From: Robbsia andropogonis
GTDB taxonomy: Bacteria > Pseudomonadota > Gammaproteobacteria > Burkholderiales > Burkholderiaceae
Direction: 5' to 3'
Assembly (NCBI RefSeq): GCF_000970345.1
Contig: NZ_LAQU01000002.1
Location: 310,001-374,000, forward strand
Length of the DNA stretch: 64,000 nt
A model generated the notes under the pieces. The model was not told where the DNA came from. It did not search any database and was given only the letters and a program-made list of their open reading frames with translations. A program made the translations under genes and the position numbers. Below are positions 26,300-35,535 of this stretch, one piece after another. The first letter of the stretch is position 1. Every line of letters starts with the position of its first letter.

Positions 26300-27706
26300 A
26301 TGTCGGGTGGTGACGTAAATAAGGGCATAGACGTAGCGCTGTTTGCACCGCGTCCGGGAACCCCGAATCAAGTTCTGGCGATCGTGTGTGCGGGGATGAT
26401 TCTTGCAAACCTAGATTTGTTCATTGTAAATGTAGGATTGCCAAGTATATCGCAGGAACTTCACGAAGAAAAATTGGACAACCTGTCGTGGATCTTGAAT
26501 GCTTATACGGTGACATATGCATCGCTCCTGGTGTTCTTCGGCCGTGCGGCTGAGCGATACCGACGAGATGTGACTTTCCTCTTAGGCGTTGGGCTCTTCA
26601 CCGTTGCGTCCGCGGCGTGTGCGGCTGCGGGATCTGTCGAGATGCTGGCTGGTTTCAGAATCATCCAGGCGGCGGCCGCGGCCCTGATGACGCCAACGTC
26701 GTTGGGGCTCTTGCTGGCGACGTTTCCCCCGGAGAAGCGTGGCGCCGCCGTGCGGACATGGACCGCGATCGGTGGGGTTGCCGCTGCCTTGGGGCCGCTC
26801 GTTGGCGGACTTCTTGTTGTGATCAGCTGGCGTTGGATATTCCTGGTCAATGTCCCGATCGGCATAGTAGCGCTGGCGTTAGGATGGTGGAGATTGCCCC
26901 CTATACCAGGACATCATGCACGCAAGCCCGATGCGCTTTCTGCTTTCTTGGTGACGGTTGGAATCGCGTGCCTGACTTTCGCGATTGTCAAAGTCAACGA
27001 CTGGGGATGGCGCGCTGTCTCGGTGCAAATCAACTTCTACTTATCCGTCCTGCTGTTAGGGGGATTCGTTTTCCGTTGTTTCACAACGAGCAACCCTTTG
27101 ATCGAACCGGGTCTTTTCAAAAATCGCGCGTTCGCTGGCGCGTCTCTTGTCATGGCGCCTTTCTCAGCCGCTTTCGGCGCGCTTCTGCTGTCTGTCGTTT
27201 TATGGGAGCAACTGACGTGGAAGTGGTCTGCCTTGATGATCGGTGCGACCATGGCCCCGGGGCCGCTACTCGTCCCGGTGGTGTCATTGCTGTTTTCCAA
27301 GCACCTTATCCAGCGGTTTGGCGCTTCCAACGTCATCATCGCAGGAACGACAAGCTTCGCATTGGGGCTTATTTGGTGGTCGTGCGTACCTGGCACTCAG
27401 CCCGAGATATGGATCGCCGTTGCTGGAATGATTCCAATCGGCGTTGGCGTTGGGCTCACATTGCCGACACTGATGGGCGTGGGTACTTCCTCTTTGCCTG
27501 CAACGGCCTTCTCCACGGGTTCCGCGGCGATCAACATGATAAGGCAGGCAGCCATTGCCATCGGCGTTGCCGTGCTCGTCGCCTTGGTAGGCGCCCACGC
27601 GAACCCGATCGATTCGTTCAAGTTTGCTTGGCGAGTCATGGCTCTGATTACCATGATGGGTGTCATTCCCACGCTGCTGCTGATTCGCCGTAGTCGCACT
27701 CCTTGA
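26300..27706 (+). CDS. MFS multidrug exporter of the 14-helix DHA2 type
   Basis: This 468-residue inner-membrane drug:proton antiporter resembles EmrB/QacA. Helix 1 reads NLDLFIVNVGLPSISQEL, close to the conserved LDxTIVNVALP motif, and motif C is visible in GGVAAALGPLVGGLLV. About fourteen hydrophobic segments fit. AAAGGAG stands about 10 bases before the ATG. It is 120 bases behind the dehydrogenase and probably shares its MarR-controlled promoter. No EmrA-type adaptor accompanies it. Confidence 0.88.
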   Translation: MSGGDVNKGIDVALFAPRPGTPNQVLAIVCAGMILANLDLFIVNVGLPSISQELHEEKLDNLSWILNAYTVTYASLLVFFGRAAERYRRDVTFLLGVGLFTVASAACAAAGSVEMLAGFRIIQAAAAALMTPTSLGLLLATFPPEKRGAAVRTWTAIGGVAAALGPLVGGLLVVISWRWIFLVNVPIGIVALALGWWRLPPIPGHHARKPDALSAFLVTVGIACLTFAIVKVNDWGWRAVSVQINFYLSVLLLGGFVFRCFTTSNPLIEPGLFKNRAFAGASLVMAPFSAAFGALLLSVVLWEQLTWKWSALMIGATMAPGPLLVPVVSLLFSKHLIQRFGASNVIIAGTTSFALGLIWWSCVPGTQPEIWIAVAGMIPIGVGVGLTLPTLMGVGTSSLPATAFSTGSAAINMIRQAAIAIGVAVLVALVGAHANPIDSFKFAWRVMALITMMGVIPTLLLIRRSRTP

Positions 27707-27831
27707 GTGCGTAGGCCTCCGTCACGACGGCGCTCGCGTGTCACTATCGCCGACGCTATCTACGTTTTTGCAACGCAACGCAAGTCTCTTGATACGCATG
27801 GACGTCTAGTAAAATCCCTATCGGAACATAA

Positions 27832-28169
27832 GATGTTGATGAGCGGATGGTTCGGATATTGCGGAAAGCCGACAGCGTACCGATAGCCGAGCTGGCCAAG
27901 CGGCACAGGGTGCGCGAGGCGTCGATATACCGCTTGATGTAAGCGTTCTGGCGAGATGGTCAAGCGACGACCACGTGGTGCGCCGGCTTTCCGGCGAATA
28001 TTTTCGATTTGGCTTGCGCCGAATTCGAACCATGCTTGGCCGCAAAGGTATTGTCGTGCGTAAGGAGCGCCGCGGTCGACTGCGACCGCAGACAGTACTG
28101 CATATTCCGCGACGGGTGTGTTGCGATGCAATAGTTCCGAAACCGTGTCGAAGTCGATATCGTGATTGA
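27832..28169 (+). pseudogene. Remnant of an IS3-family transposase (orfA and orfB pieces)
   Basis: From 27832 one frame reads DERMVRILRKADSVPIAELAKRHRVREASIYRLM and then stops at 27940, matching the helix-turn-helix part of IS3-family OrfA. In another frame from 27975 it reads SGEYFRFGLRRIRTMLGRKGIVV, matching the conserved RYGYRRI region of OrfB. The catalytic DDE part is missing and I could not find terminal inverted repeats. It marks an old insertion at the edge of an AT-rich segment. Confidence 0.6.
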
Positions 28170-28994
28170 CGACTGTTGCCAACATTACAACGAAGTTCGA
28201 TCTTGCAGCACGTCACACGCGTATTGCCAGCCGTGCGAAGGCAATCCCAGCACCGCTGAGTGCCGCAGCGGCGGCGTGGCCTCAGGAAGCCGGGCAGAGG
28301 TCGGTCAGCGGATTAGCTGGTATCGCTTCTAGCCATGACCCTGCGCAGAGTTGCAGAAAACGCGAGATTACTACGTGGCGAGGCCGATTTATCAGGGTAA
28401 AAATCTAACGTCGGAACTATAAAGTTTGTGTCAATCGTGACGTTAGGTAAATATCATCGAATGTACTTAGGCCATTGTGTATCACTTGAAAGCCACTGCC
28501 GGGCTTGGGAATCATTTTGGTCGCATTCGTATGCGCGCGATGAACGTATCGGAATTTTTTTCCGGAATATCCTTTTTCTCCGGCAATCAGGCGACTACAT
28601 CTCGTACCATCCGTGGTAAATCGGAATTTCCTACCGAAATAAAAATCGCCGATGTGGCACGGGCAATGCGCGATCTTAGATTGCTGGTGAACCTCACCGC
28701 ATTGCATCCGAATGCCTTGCTTCTGAAGAATCCGCCAAGAGCAGACGGTAATGTCAGTGGTGCAGTCGGCAAAATTGTTGCTTACTGGCCCGGCGCGATT
28801 GCATTCCTGGACCTGCTTTACGCTCACATCAATGGTGATGTTGCCACCGCGACATTTTCCTTGATTCAGATTCCCACCGTGCTCCTGCAGAGCATTTTCA
28901 GGAAAGCTATAACAATATCAAAAGGCGAGATGCGGCCTAAATGGATGGGGTCGCTGAAGCTTTGAAGCCGACTATCCCAAGGGATGGGAGATAT
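28170..28994. other. Region without a recognised gene before the GGDEF-EAL gene
   Basis: A plus-strand open frame runs from a GTG at 28477 to 28965 and could encode 162 residues, but it has no recognisable domain, no good ribosome-binding site and an antisense frame of similar length. I do not call it a gene. Base composition falls from GC-rich to AT-rich across this stretch, consistent with a join between chromosomal and acquired DNA. Confidence 0.35.
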
Positions 28995-31112
28995 ATGATG
29001 CATCACCATAAAATGTCCAATACGCGTTCAAAGGCATCGATTTCTCAAGAGCAACTCTTGGTAGATCCCGAGATTCATGGGTTGATAATCCGTGATTCGC
29101 CTAGTGCACTCGTCATCGCCACCGAAGAGCGAAGAATCGTCTTTGCCAACCCTGCATGCTATGAAATGCTGGGATATTTTCAAGGCGAGTTATTGGAAAA
29201 ATCCACCCTGGATATCACGCACCCCGATGATCAAAATATAAGTGATGGTGCTGTCAAAAAATTGCTGAATGGTGAAGTAAATAATATTTGTTACGAGAAG
29301 CGCTATCTGAGAAAAAATGGTACTGCTGTCTGGGTTCAAATGAGTTTGAGCCTGTTAAGAACATCCAGGCGATTCTCGGCCTACTTCATAGGGCAATGTA
29401 TCGATATTTCAGAAAACAAAGCCCGGGAGAACATGCTCTTTGAAGAAAAGGAATTGGCTCAGGTAACGCTGAACTCGATAGCTGATGGTGTCATTCGCAC
29501 CAATGCAGAAGGAACCATCACGTTGTGCAACAAAGCGGCACTTCAGGTTCTGCATGAGCAGGAAGAGTCAATCGTAGGAAAGAAGTTTAATGAAATTGTT
29601 TCTGTAACCACGCAGGTGGAAGATCCTACTTTTAAAGAAAAGAGATATATCAAAAAAATACCGAATCTTCATTATATAAGAGTTAATAAGAAAAAAACCT
29701 TGCCTGCTTTTCTTTCCATGTCCTCCATCCGTAATATGGATCAGGAGATAGTGGGTAATGTTCTGGTCTTTCAGGATGCACGCGGCATCGTATCGCTTTC
29801 GGAAGAACTTGCCATTCAGGCCACCCATGATCATTTGACGGGTTTACCAAATCGATTGGCGCTTGAAAGTGAAGTAAAAAAGATTCTGAAAACACTGGAT
29901 TTTGAGAAAAGCGGCAAAAGATATTTTGCCCTTTACATTGATCTTGATCGTTTCAAAAAAATAAATGATAGCTGCGGTCATTTGGCTGGAGATCGATTGT
30001 TAAAAAATATCAGTTTAATTCTTTTAAAGCTGGCGGAGCCGCAAGATTTCTTTTCTCGTATTGGTGGCGATGAGTTCTTGTTGATCACAAGTGGCATGGG
30101 GATTGATGAAATCAACGTGAAGGCGGAGAAAATATTGGCCGCTGTTCGTTTATATAAATTCCATTATGAGGGCGGCATTTATTCGGTTGGTGCTAGTATC
30201 GGCATCACGGAGTTTTTTCAGTTCAAATCGATGCAAGATATATTTTTCGAATCTGATTCCGCGTGCTACATTGCAAAAAAGACTGGGCGTTCGAATTTCA
30301 AATATTTTAACCCGAATAATAATGTTATTCTGGAATATAAAAATGATTTACATTGGCGTGAACGCGTAACCTCGGCACTTTACGATTTTGAGTCAAAGCA
30401 AAAAGATGAGTTTGAGCTATTTTTTCAGCCCATTGTCGATGCTCATAAGTCGATCGTAGGATCCGAGGCATTGATACGGCTACGATCGGTAAATGGTGAT
30501 GTTATTCCTCCACATGATTTTCTACCAACAGCCGCGCGCATGGGGATGATGCCAAGCATCGATCGTTGGGTCTTGATGAATGCAATTTCGATCATCAAGA
30601 AACTGAGAGATAAAGATATATTGAAAGATGTTCTCGGTGAGTTCGTGGCTGTAAATATAAGTGCTGACTCGGTTGCTTCGTCCTATTTCCGCGATACCTT
30701 TTTGGCATATATCTCTTCCTGTCCCGATGGATTGCACCGAATTCGTATTGAAATAACGGAAACAGAGCACGGTTCGTGGGGCGAGGATGAGATTTCTTTT
30801 TTGAGACTTCTGCGTGATAAAGGTGTGCAGATAATTTTGGATGATTTCGGAGTTGCGTATAACTCTTTTGGCTTATTAAAGCGGTTGCCCCTTGATGGAA
30901 TCAAGCTTGATCGAATTTTTATTTCTAATTTAGGTGACGATGTAATCAATTACAATCTTGTCGTTGCGATTGTAAATATAGCGAACAATCTGGGCTTAAG
31001 TGTCGTGGCCGAAGGTATCGAAGATGAAGCAACCTTCGATGATCTTAAAAAAATAGGATTGAAGATGTTTCAAGGTTTTGTTTTTCAAGAACCACGCCCG
31101 TTGCGAATGTAA
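28995..31112 (+). CDS. PAS-PAS-GGDEF-EAL c-di-GMP turnover protein
   Basis: This 705-residue protein has no membrane segment. A PAS domain lies at about 30-145 (SALVIATEERRIVFANPACYEMLGY with a PAC-like end), a second PAS at about 155-275, GGDEF at about 285-455 and EAL at about 480-705. The cyclase active site is intact (RIGGDEFLLI), as is the substrate site (FKKINDSCGHLAGD). The EAL domain has SEALIRLR, NISAD, ITETE, DDFG and the catalytic Lys in DGIKLDR, so phosphodiesterase activity is also plausible. GGGAG precedes the ATG at 28995. Codon use is AT-rich, unlike its neighbours, which suggests transfer. It could adjust c-di-GMP for the PilZ-containing BcsA downstream; this is inference. 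Confidence 0.9.
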   Translation: MMHHHKMSNTRSKASISQEQLLVDPEIHGLIIRDSPSALVIATEERRIVFANPACYEMLGYFQGELLEKSTLDITHPDDQNISDGAVKKLLNGEVNNICYEKRYLRKNGTAVWVQMSLSLLRTSRRFSAYFIGQCIDISENKARENMLFEEKELAQVTLNSIADGVIRTNAEGTITLCNKAALQVLHEQEESIVGKKFNEIVSVTTQVEDPTFKEKRYIKKIPNLHYIRVNKKKTLPAFLSMSSIRNMDQEIVGNVLVFQDARGIVSLSEELAIQATHDHLTGLPNRLALESEVKKILKTLDFEKSGKRYFALYIDLDRFKKINDSCGHLAGDRLLKNISLILLKLAEPQDFFSRIGGDEFLLITSGMGIDEINVKAEKILAAVRLYKFHYEGGIYSVGASIGITEFFQFKSMQDIFFESDSACYIAKKTGRSNFKYFNPNNNVILEYKNDLHWRERVTSALYDFESKQKDEFELFFQPIVDAHKSIVGSEALIRLRSVNGDVIPPHDFLPTAARMGMMPSIDRWVLMNAISIIKKLRDKDILKDVLGEFVAVNISADSVASSYFRDTFLAYISSCPDGLHRIRIEITETEHGSWGEDEISFLRLLRDKGVQIILDDFGVAYNSFGLLKRLPLDGIKLDRIFISNLGDDVINYNLVVAIVNIANNLGLSVVAEGIEDEATFDDLKKIGLKMFQGFVFQEPRPLRM

Positions 31113-31346
31113 TCAAGACGTTGGCTCGCGCTTTTACTTGCACTGGACTGTGAAAGGCGCCAACAAGCGCCTGCATGCGATTTGGTCATGATTGTCATTG
31201 ATGCGGGTGGCACCGCGCCCGTGACGAGCGCGCGTGAGTCATGGCTGGCCGTCAGCAGGACTTTCCGACGTTGCTGCAGATAAGAGGACGGATGGTTTTT
31301 TGCGCGACGTGTGTCCGGCCGCCACACGACGAAATCCTGGTGAATC

Positions 31347-33308
31347 TTACGCCGTCAAACGCACGGAGACGCTGGTGGCGGTATAGGTCGGTGTCGCCTG
31401 GAAACCGTCCACGGTTACCGATGTGAAATGGTTCAACGCACTTCCGGGGCCCGTGATCAGTGTGATGGTGTCACCCACTTTTGGCATATAGCCATTGACA
31501 AAAGTAACGTGCAACGCGCCGCCCACTACCGTCAACTGACCGCCCACTTGCAATTGACCACCACCGCTGCCGTCGATATCAAGTTCCAGCGTTGTATCTT
31601 GGAGTTGCGTATATTTCCCAGGAACAAGTACGGGCGTTTGAGATGCCGTAATTTTTACACCGCCGCCGCCGACATATACGTCGCCCGACCCAAACGCATT
31701 GGCAGCACTGGCGCCGAGAATGCCCCCCGTGACTTCCGCGCCGCCGGAAAACGTGTTGTTGCCGGCGAGCGTAAGCGAGCCTGTACCCGACAGCGTCAAT
31801 TTGCCCGCTCCTGTAATATCATTTCGCCATGTATCGGCGGCGTTGAACCCTCCCGCGGTCGCGTCCATGGTCACCCCGACATCCCCATTGAAGGCACCGT
31901 AGCCATCCGCGGCCGCAAACATATTCAAACGTCCCCAGCCCTCGTCATCATCCATGACAGGGTAGCCGGACATGATCTCGGTTGTTTTCAAGACGACACG
32001 GCGCTGGTCCGCGCTTAGATAAGGAAAGCGTGTCTGCAAAAGGATTTCCGCGCCTTTGGGGACAATTGGTGCCCCATTCGTGGCGCCGATGGTCGCCAGG
32101 CCGTACGTCATCCTGCGTGCGGATACCGCTTTATTGGTCGCGTAATCGGCAAAGCGATCGTTGGCGGATGTTCCGGAGTGCGCGTACGCAGCGAAGGTTG
32201 TCGTTGTCGTATTCGTCAAACTCTCCAGGGTGGCATGCGCTTGTGCATACGCGGCCTGCTCGGCGGCACTATTGGTGGAGTCGTAAAGGTTCGCCGCGGC
32301 CGCCGCAAGGCCAAACATGCGCCCACCGATGACGTCAAGTGGCGAGTGCATCCCTGCAAAAATACGATTCTCACCGAGTTCCAGGCCTCGCGTGACCATT
32401 TCCTGGTAGCGTTCGGGAATGAGCCACGCCATCGTGATGGCATCACGCATCGCTTCTGCTTGGTGTCCGCTGAAAAACCCGCCGTCTGTCGCTGGTGTCG
32501 TACTCTCCGCCGGCACCAGGGTGGGTGCCACGATGACGCTGGAACTCCAACGGTAAGGCCGCGCGTATTTATAGAAACGTTTCGCTGGTTCGGTCGACGC
32601 GTTGTTCCCCATGGTATTGATCAAGTCCACCACCTTGCCGAAGCTCGCGTTCGTCGTGCTGCCCACACCGGTGTTATTGCCCGTATCATTGTAGAGAACG
32701 GTGGTGGCATCCGCGGGAATCGACGTAATGCTCGTGACTTGCTGCGCCGCTTGCCGCCATGCACTGGTCAGTGGGCCCATGCCGTCGGTTACGCTGAAGC
32801 CTTTGCCGCGACGGTCATCGTAGTACGCCGCATCCGCCTCGGCCTGTGTGCGATTAGTTGTTTCATCTACTACGAATTGAATGCTCGCCGCCAACACGGT
32901 GCTGTTTACGATGGTTCCGCAGGGCGTGCCGGAGGAAGGCAAACCACTGCAAGTCGAAGCAACTACGGCAGGAAAGCTGCCGTTCGCCGCCGCCGTTACT
33001 CCGGCATCCACTATCTCCGTGGTAGGTGTCCACAAATCGAGAAACCGCTCGCCAATCCGAACCCCGGCGTTCGTCGAGAAGGTGGCATAGCGTGCATCCC
33101 CACGCTGGTTGGTCGCGATATTGTCAACAAACGCAGCTACCGCAGGTATCGCCGCGCTGTCCGTGAAACCCACGCCGGTCGGGGCGGCGGGGACACGCTG
33201 GGTAATCGTCCCGATGCTCCCGTCGCCACACGCACTGAGTAATCCGGCAATAAAAAAAGGCGATGCAAATGTCGTTAGTGCACCAAAAACATTGTTGCGA
33301 AGCAACAT
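31347..33308 (-). CDS. PAP2-type acid phosphatase lipoprotein with autotransporter-like repeat
   Basis: This 653-residue exported lipoprotein (lipobox LLSAC, Cys27) has a vanadium-haloperoxidase/PAP2-fold phosphatase. All three signature motifs are complete: Lys243-x6-Arg250-Pro251, SGH at 280-282, and Arg315-x5-His321-x3-Asp325. The C-terminal part (about 500-653) contains an autotransporter-associated beta-strand repeat (KLTLSGTGSLTLAGNNTFSGG) but no visible 12-strand translocator barrel. It should hydrolyse phosphate esters in the periplasm or at the cell surface. It is monocistronic. Confidence 0.88.
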   Translation of the reverse strand: MLLRNNVFGALTTFASPFFIAGLLSACGDGSIGTITQRVPAAPTGVGFTDSAAIPAVAAFVDNIATNQRGDARYATFSTNAGVRIGERFLDLWTPTTEIVDAGVTAAANGSFPAVVASTCSGLPSSGTPCGTIVNSTVLAASIQFVVDETTNRTQAEADAAYYDDRRGKGFSVTDGMGPLTSAWRQAAQQVTSITSIPADATTVLYNDTGNNTGVGSTTNASFGKVVDLINTMGNNASTEPAKRFYKYARPYRWSSSVIVAPTLVPAESTTPATDGGFFSGHQAEAMRDAITMAWLIPERYQEMVTRGLELGENRIFAGMHSPLDVIGGRMFGLAAAAANLYDSTNSAAEQAAYAQAHATLESLTNTTTTTFAAYAHSGTSANDRFADYATNKAVSARRMTYGLATIGATNGAPIVPKGAEILLQTRFPYLSADQRRVVLKTTEIMSGYPVMDDDEGWGRLNMFAAADGYGAFNGDVGVTMDATAGGFNAADTWRNDITGAGKLTLSGTGSLTLAGNNTFSGGAEVTGGILGASAANAFGSGDVYVGGGGVKITASQTPVLVPGKYTQLQDTTLELDIDGSGGGQLQVGGQLTVVGGALHVTFVNGYMPKVGDTITLITGPGSALNHFTSVTVDGFQATPTYTATSVSVRLTA

Positions 33309-33712
33309 ACTGTATTTCCCTTGGGTAAATGAACGCTAAAAGAAGAAAGGGCGGGTTGAATTGATACGGATTACGTAACAATTTGTATATGGAGACGCTT
33401 TGCTCTTATAGAGCGCGTGCAGGCGGCTGATCCGACAACGGGGAAATAGGAAGAGGCAGGTATAGCCGCACCGTTTCAAACGGATGGACGAAGTGTAGAG
33501 AAGACTAATTACACTTTTATTACAGTCTGCGTGGGTGCTGTGAATCAGTGCTTCATCTTTGCCAATCAAGCTTCTAAGCGGCACGACAACCACGGTCGCT
33601 TAGAAATCAGGCATGCAAACCGATCTTGCCTTGCAATCAAGTTGCCTTTATCAAGATATGATTGCGCAGTCTGACGTTGCTGCGGCAGACGTGCATTCCA
33701 TGTCATATCGTG
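33309..33712. other. Intergenic stretch, nothing identified
   Basis: It lies upstream of the phosphatase gene and downstream of the cupin gene. I see no gene, RNA or strong repeat. The part near 33309-33400 should carry the phosphatase promoter on the minus strand. Confidence 0.4.
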
Positions 33713-34054
33713 CTAATCGAGATCGATGCGATCCCCTCGGGTGGTTGGACTGGACGTGACGAGAAAATGTACGTCTTCGGCGCTTTCATTTCGGGCCTGG
33801 TGGCGTGCGCCCGGGGGAATTTCAATTCCAGACATGGCGGTGATGGTGTGAAGTTCACCTTCTAGTTCCATCAAGAGCTCGCCAACGAGCACATAAAAAA
33901 ACTGCCGCGCCCGCATATGGACATGTCTCTGCTCAGCGGTTCCGGCCGGCATCCTTTCCTGGATAACCATCATGTCCGGTGACGGTGAAAGTATCCATCC
34001 GTCGCAGCCTTCTCCCCAGCAATAATGGTCGGCATTATCAACGCTGCGCTTCAT
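33713..34054 (-). CDS. Small cupin-domain protein
   Basis: This 113-residue single-domain cupin has metal-binding histidines of motif 1 in EQRHVHMRARQFFYVLVGEL and motif 2 in IPPGARHQARNES. Such small cupins bind sugars, amino acids or metal cofactors, or act as simple enzymes. Nothing in the neighbourhood (phosphatase, epimerase) fixes the role. It lies on the same strand as the epimerase, 184 bases downstream, and could share its transcript. Confidence 0.8.
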   Translation of the reverse strand: MKRSVDNADHYCWGEGCDGWILSPSPDMMVIQERMPAGTAEQRHVHMRARQFFYVLVGELLMELEGELHTITAMSGIEIPPGARHQARNESAEDVHFLVTSSPTTRGDRIDLD

Positions 34055-34238
34055 CTATTGCTCCTATTGACATTGTCCTCTTGTCCGGTTTAGCGGCATT
34101 GCCGATGCCTGCGTCGCCCCTACCAAGATTCGATGCAAACGATTGTGCTGCATTTTCTCGAAGTGCTCGAAAAACAGGCTGCCACCTCGCCTTCCTCGAG
34201 GCCCCGACCTGGATTCTGTCGGTGATCAACACAACAGC

Positions 34239-34967
34239 TCACGGTGCGCTTCTCCATTCTGAAGACCAGTGCAATTCACGCCTCCCCTTGCTGCCAAGCA
34301 GCGTGCCGTCCTCCTCTGCGATGTTATAAATGCCGGCGGCACCGTGCACGCATGCTAGCGCCGCCGCCTTTGCCGCGGCATCCACGTGCAGCGGTGCCGG
34401 ACCTGCCGGGGCGTCGAAACCTGTTCCAGGACCGTAGAGGCGGCCATAACGGAGCACGATGCCGGTGAAGGGTGCAGTCAAGACCTGACGTTCCAGGCTT
34501 GCCACGCCGCGTGCTGAGATGCCGGCACGGCCATCCGCCTCCACGGCCAGCGGATCCTCTTCCCCGTGCGGTACCGGTCCTGCCGCGTAAGCGAAAGCGA
34601 CGCTCTGTGCGACGAAGCGATCAACGCCGGCATGGACAGCCGCCGCGACAAGATTTCGCGTCCCTTCATCCCGGATTCTCGCATTCCGGGTCGTGGCCTC
34701 GGCCATCCGTGCGGGATCGAGTCCTGGCGGTAGATCGGTTAATTGATGAATGACCACCTGCGGTTTGGCTGCAACCACGGCGGCAATAAGCGCTTGCGCG
34801 TCGAATACGTCGACGATTACCGCTTCCACGCCATCGCGCTCCAGGCCGACGCCTTTGTCCCGCGAGCGGGTCGTGCCGACAATGCGCCACCCTTCACTGA
34901 TGAGCAGCGGCGCCAGCCTTTTGCCGATGACGCCACCTGCACCCGCAAGAAAAAGTGTTTTGCTCAT
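34239..34967 (-). CDS. NAD-dependent epimerase/dehydratase-family protein
   Basis: This 242-residue Rossmann-fold protein has the extended-SDR cofactor motif GAGGVIGKRL at the N terminus, the catalytic region FVAQSVAFAYAAG and the FTGIVLRYGRLYGPGTG segment. It is shorter than sugar-nucleotide epimerases (about 310 residues) and lacks most of the substrate domain, as many NAD(P)H-binding reductases of this type do. The ATG at 34967 has GGGAG before it. It is divergent from a marR gene with shared operators. The substrate is unknown. Confidence 0.82.
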   Translation of the reverse strand: MSKTLFLAGAGGVIGKRLAPLLISEGWRIVGTTRSRDKGVGLERDGVEAVIVDVFDAQALIAAVVAAKPQVVIHQLTDLPPGLDPARMAEATTRNARIRDEGTRNLVAAAVHAGVDRFVAQSVAFAYAAGPVPHGEEDPLAVEADGRAGISARGVASLERQVLTAPFTGIVLRYGRLYGPGTGFDAPAGPAPLHVDAAAKAAALACVHGAAGIYNIAEEDGTLLGSKGRRELHWSSEWRSAP

Positions 34968-35018
34968 TATGTGGTCTCCCGTGCAAATGCAATAGCGCAA
35001 TATAAGCAAGTGACATAA

Positions 35019-35053
35019 TATCAGAGGACTGACAACATATCAGAGTGCTGATA
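35019..35053. promoter_or_regulatory. Two tandem MarR operators between epimerase and marR
   Basis: TATCAG-AGTG-CTGATA at 35038-35053 is a perfect inverted repeat with a 4-base spacer. TATCAG-AGGA-CTGACA at 35019-35034 is a one-mismatch copy. Their starts are 19 bases apart, so two dimers could bind nearly the same face of the DNA. They lie between the divergent epimerase and marR genes. Confidence 0.7.
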
Positions 35054-35076
35054 ATATGCGGAAACCGTCAAATATC

Positions 35077-35535
35077 ATGGAAATCCCCAAGCAAGGCGAG
35101 GGCAAACGCGGTGAGGACGGGTATCTTGGATATCTTCTCCGTCAGGCCGCGGGTGCTTATCGGAACCGTATGGATCGCGGATTGGTGGATCTCGATATTA
35201 CCCCGCCGCAATTCGCTGTCATGACGATGGTGAACAGTTACCCCGGTATCTCTAATGCCGATATAGCGAGGCTTGCGTTGCTCACGCCGCAGACGGTTAG
35301 CGTGATCGTCATGAATTTGGAACGTGGCGGGATTGTTCGGCGGCTACCGCATGATGTCCATGGCCGCATCCTGCAAATCGAACTCAGCAAGCGCGGCAAG
35401 GCCCTTTTGCAGCGATGCCGTGAACGCGTGCTGGCCTTGGAGCACCAACTTTCCGATAGCATCTCGACAGCGGAGTTGGCCGTGGTTCGCAAATGGCTCG
35501 TGGCCGTTGCGCGCGCCGATGCTCAAAATTTGTAG
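35077..35535 (+). CDS. MarR-family regulator, divergent from epimerase
   Basis: This roughly 152-residue winged-helix regulator has its DNA-binding part in ISNADIARLALLTPQTVSVIVMNLERGGIVRRLPHDVHGRILQIELS. The ATG at 35077 is preferred because the ATG at 35056 directly abuts an operator and has no ribosome-binding site; the earlier start would add seven residues. It is expected to repress itself and the epimerase. Its 3' end overlaps the convergent receptor gene by 13 bases. Confidence 0.85.
   Translation: MEIPKQGEGKRGEDGYLGYLLRQAAGAYRNRMDRGLVDLDITPPQFAVMTMVNSYPGISNADIARLALLTPQTVSVIVMNLERGGIVRRLPHDVHGRILQIELSKRGKALLQRCRERVLALEHQLSDSISTAELAVVRKWLVAVARADAQNL

Noticed and set aside
28477..28965. 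Possible 162-residue gene before the GGDEF-EAL gene
   Set aside because: It has a GTG start without ribosome-binding site, no recognisable domain and a similar-sized antisense frame. Left as an unassigned region.
32178..33242. 354-codon plus-strand open frame
   Set aside because: It is antisense to the PAP2 lipoprotein, whose motifs and signal peptide are clear.
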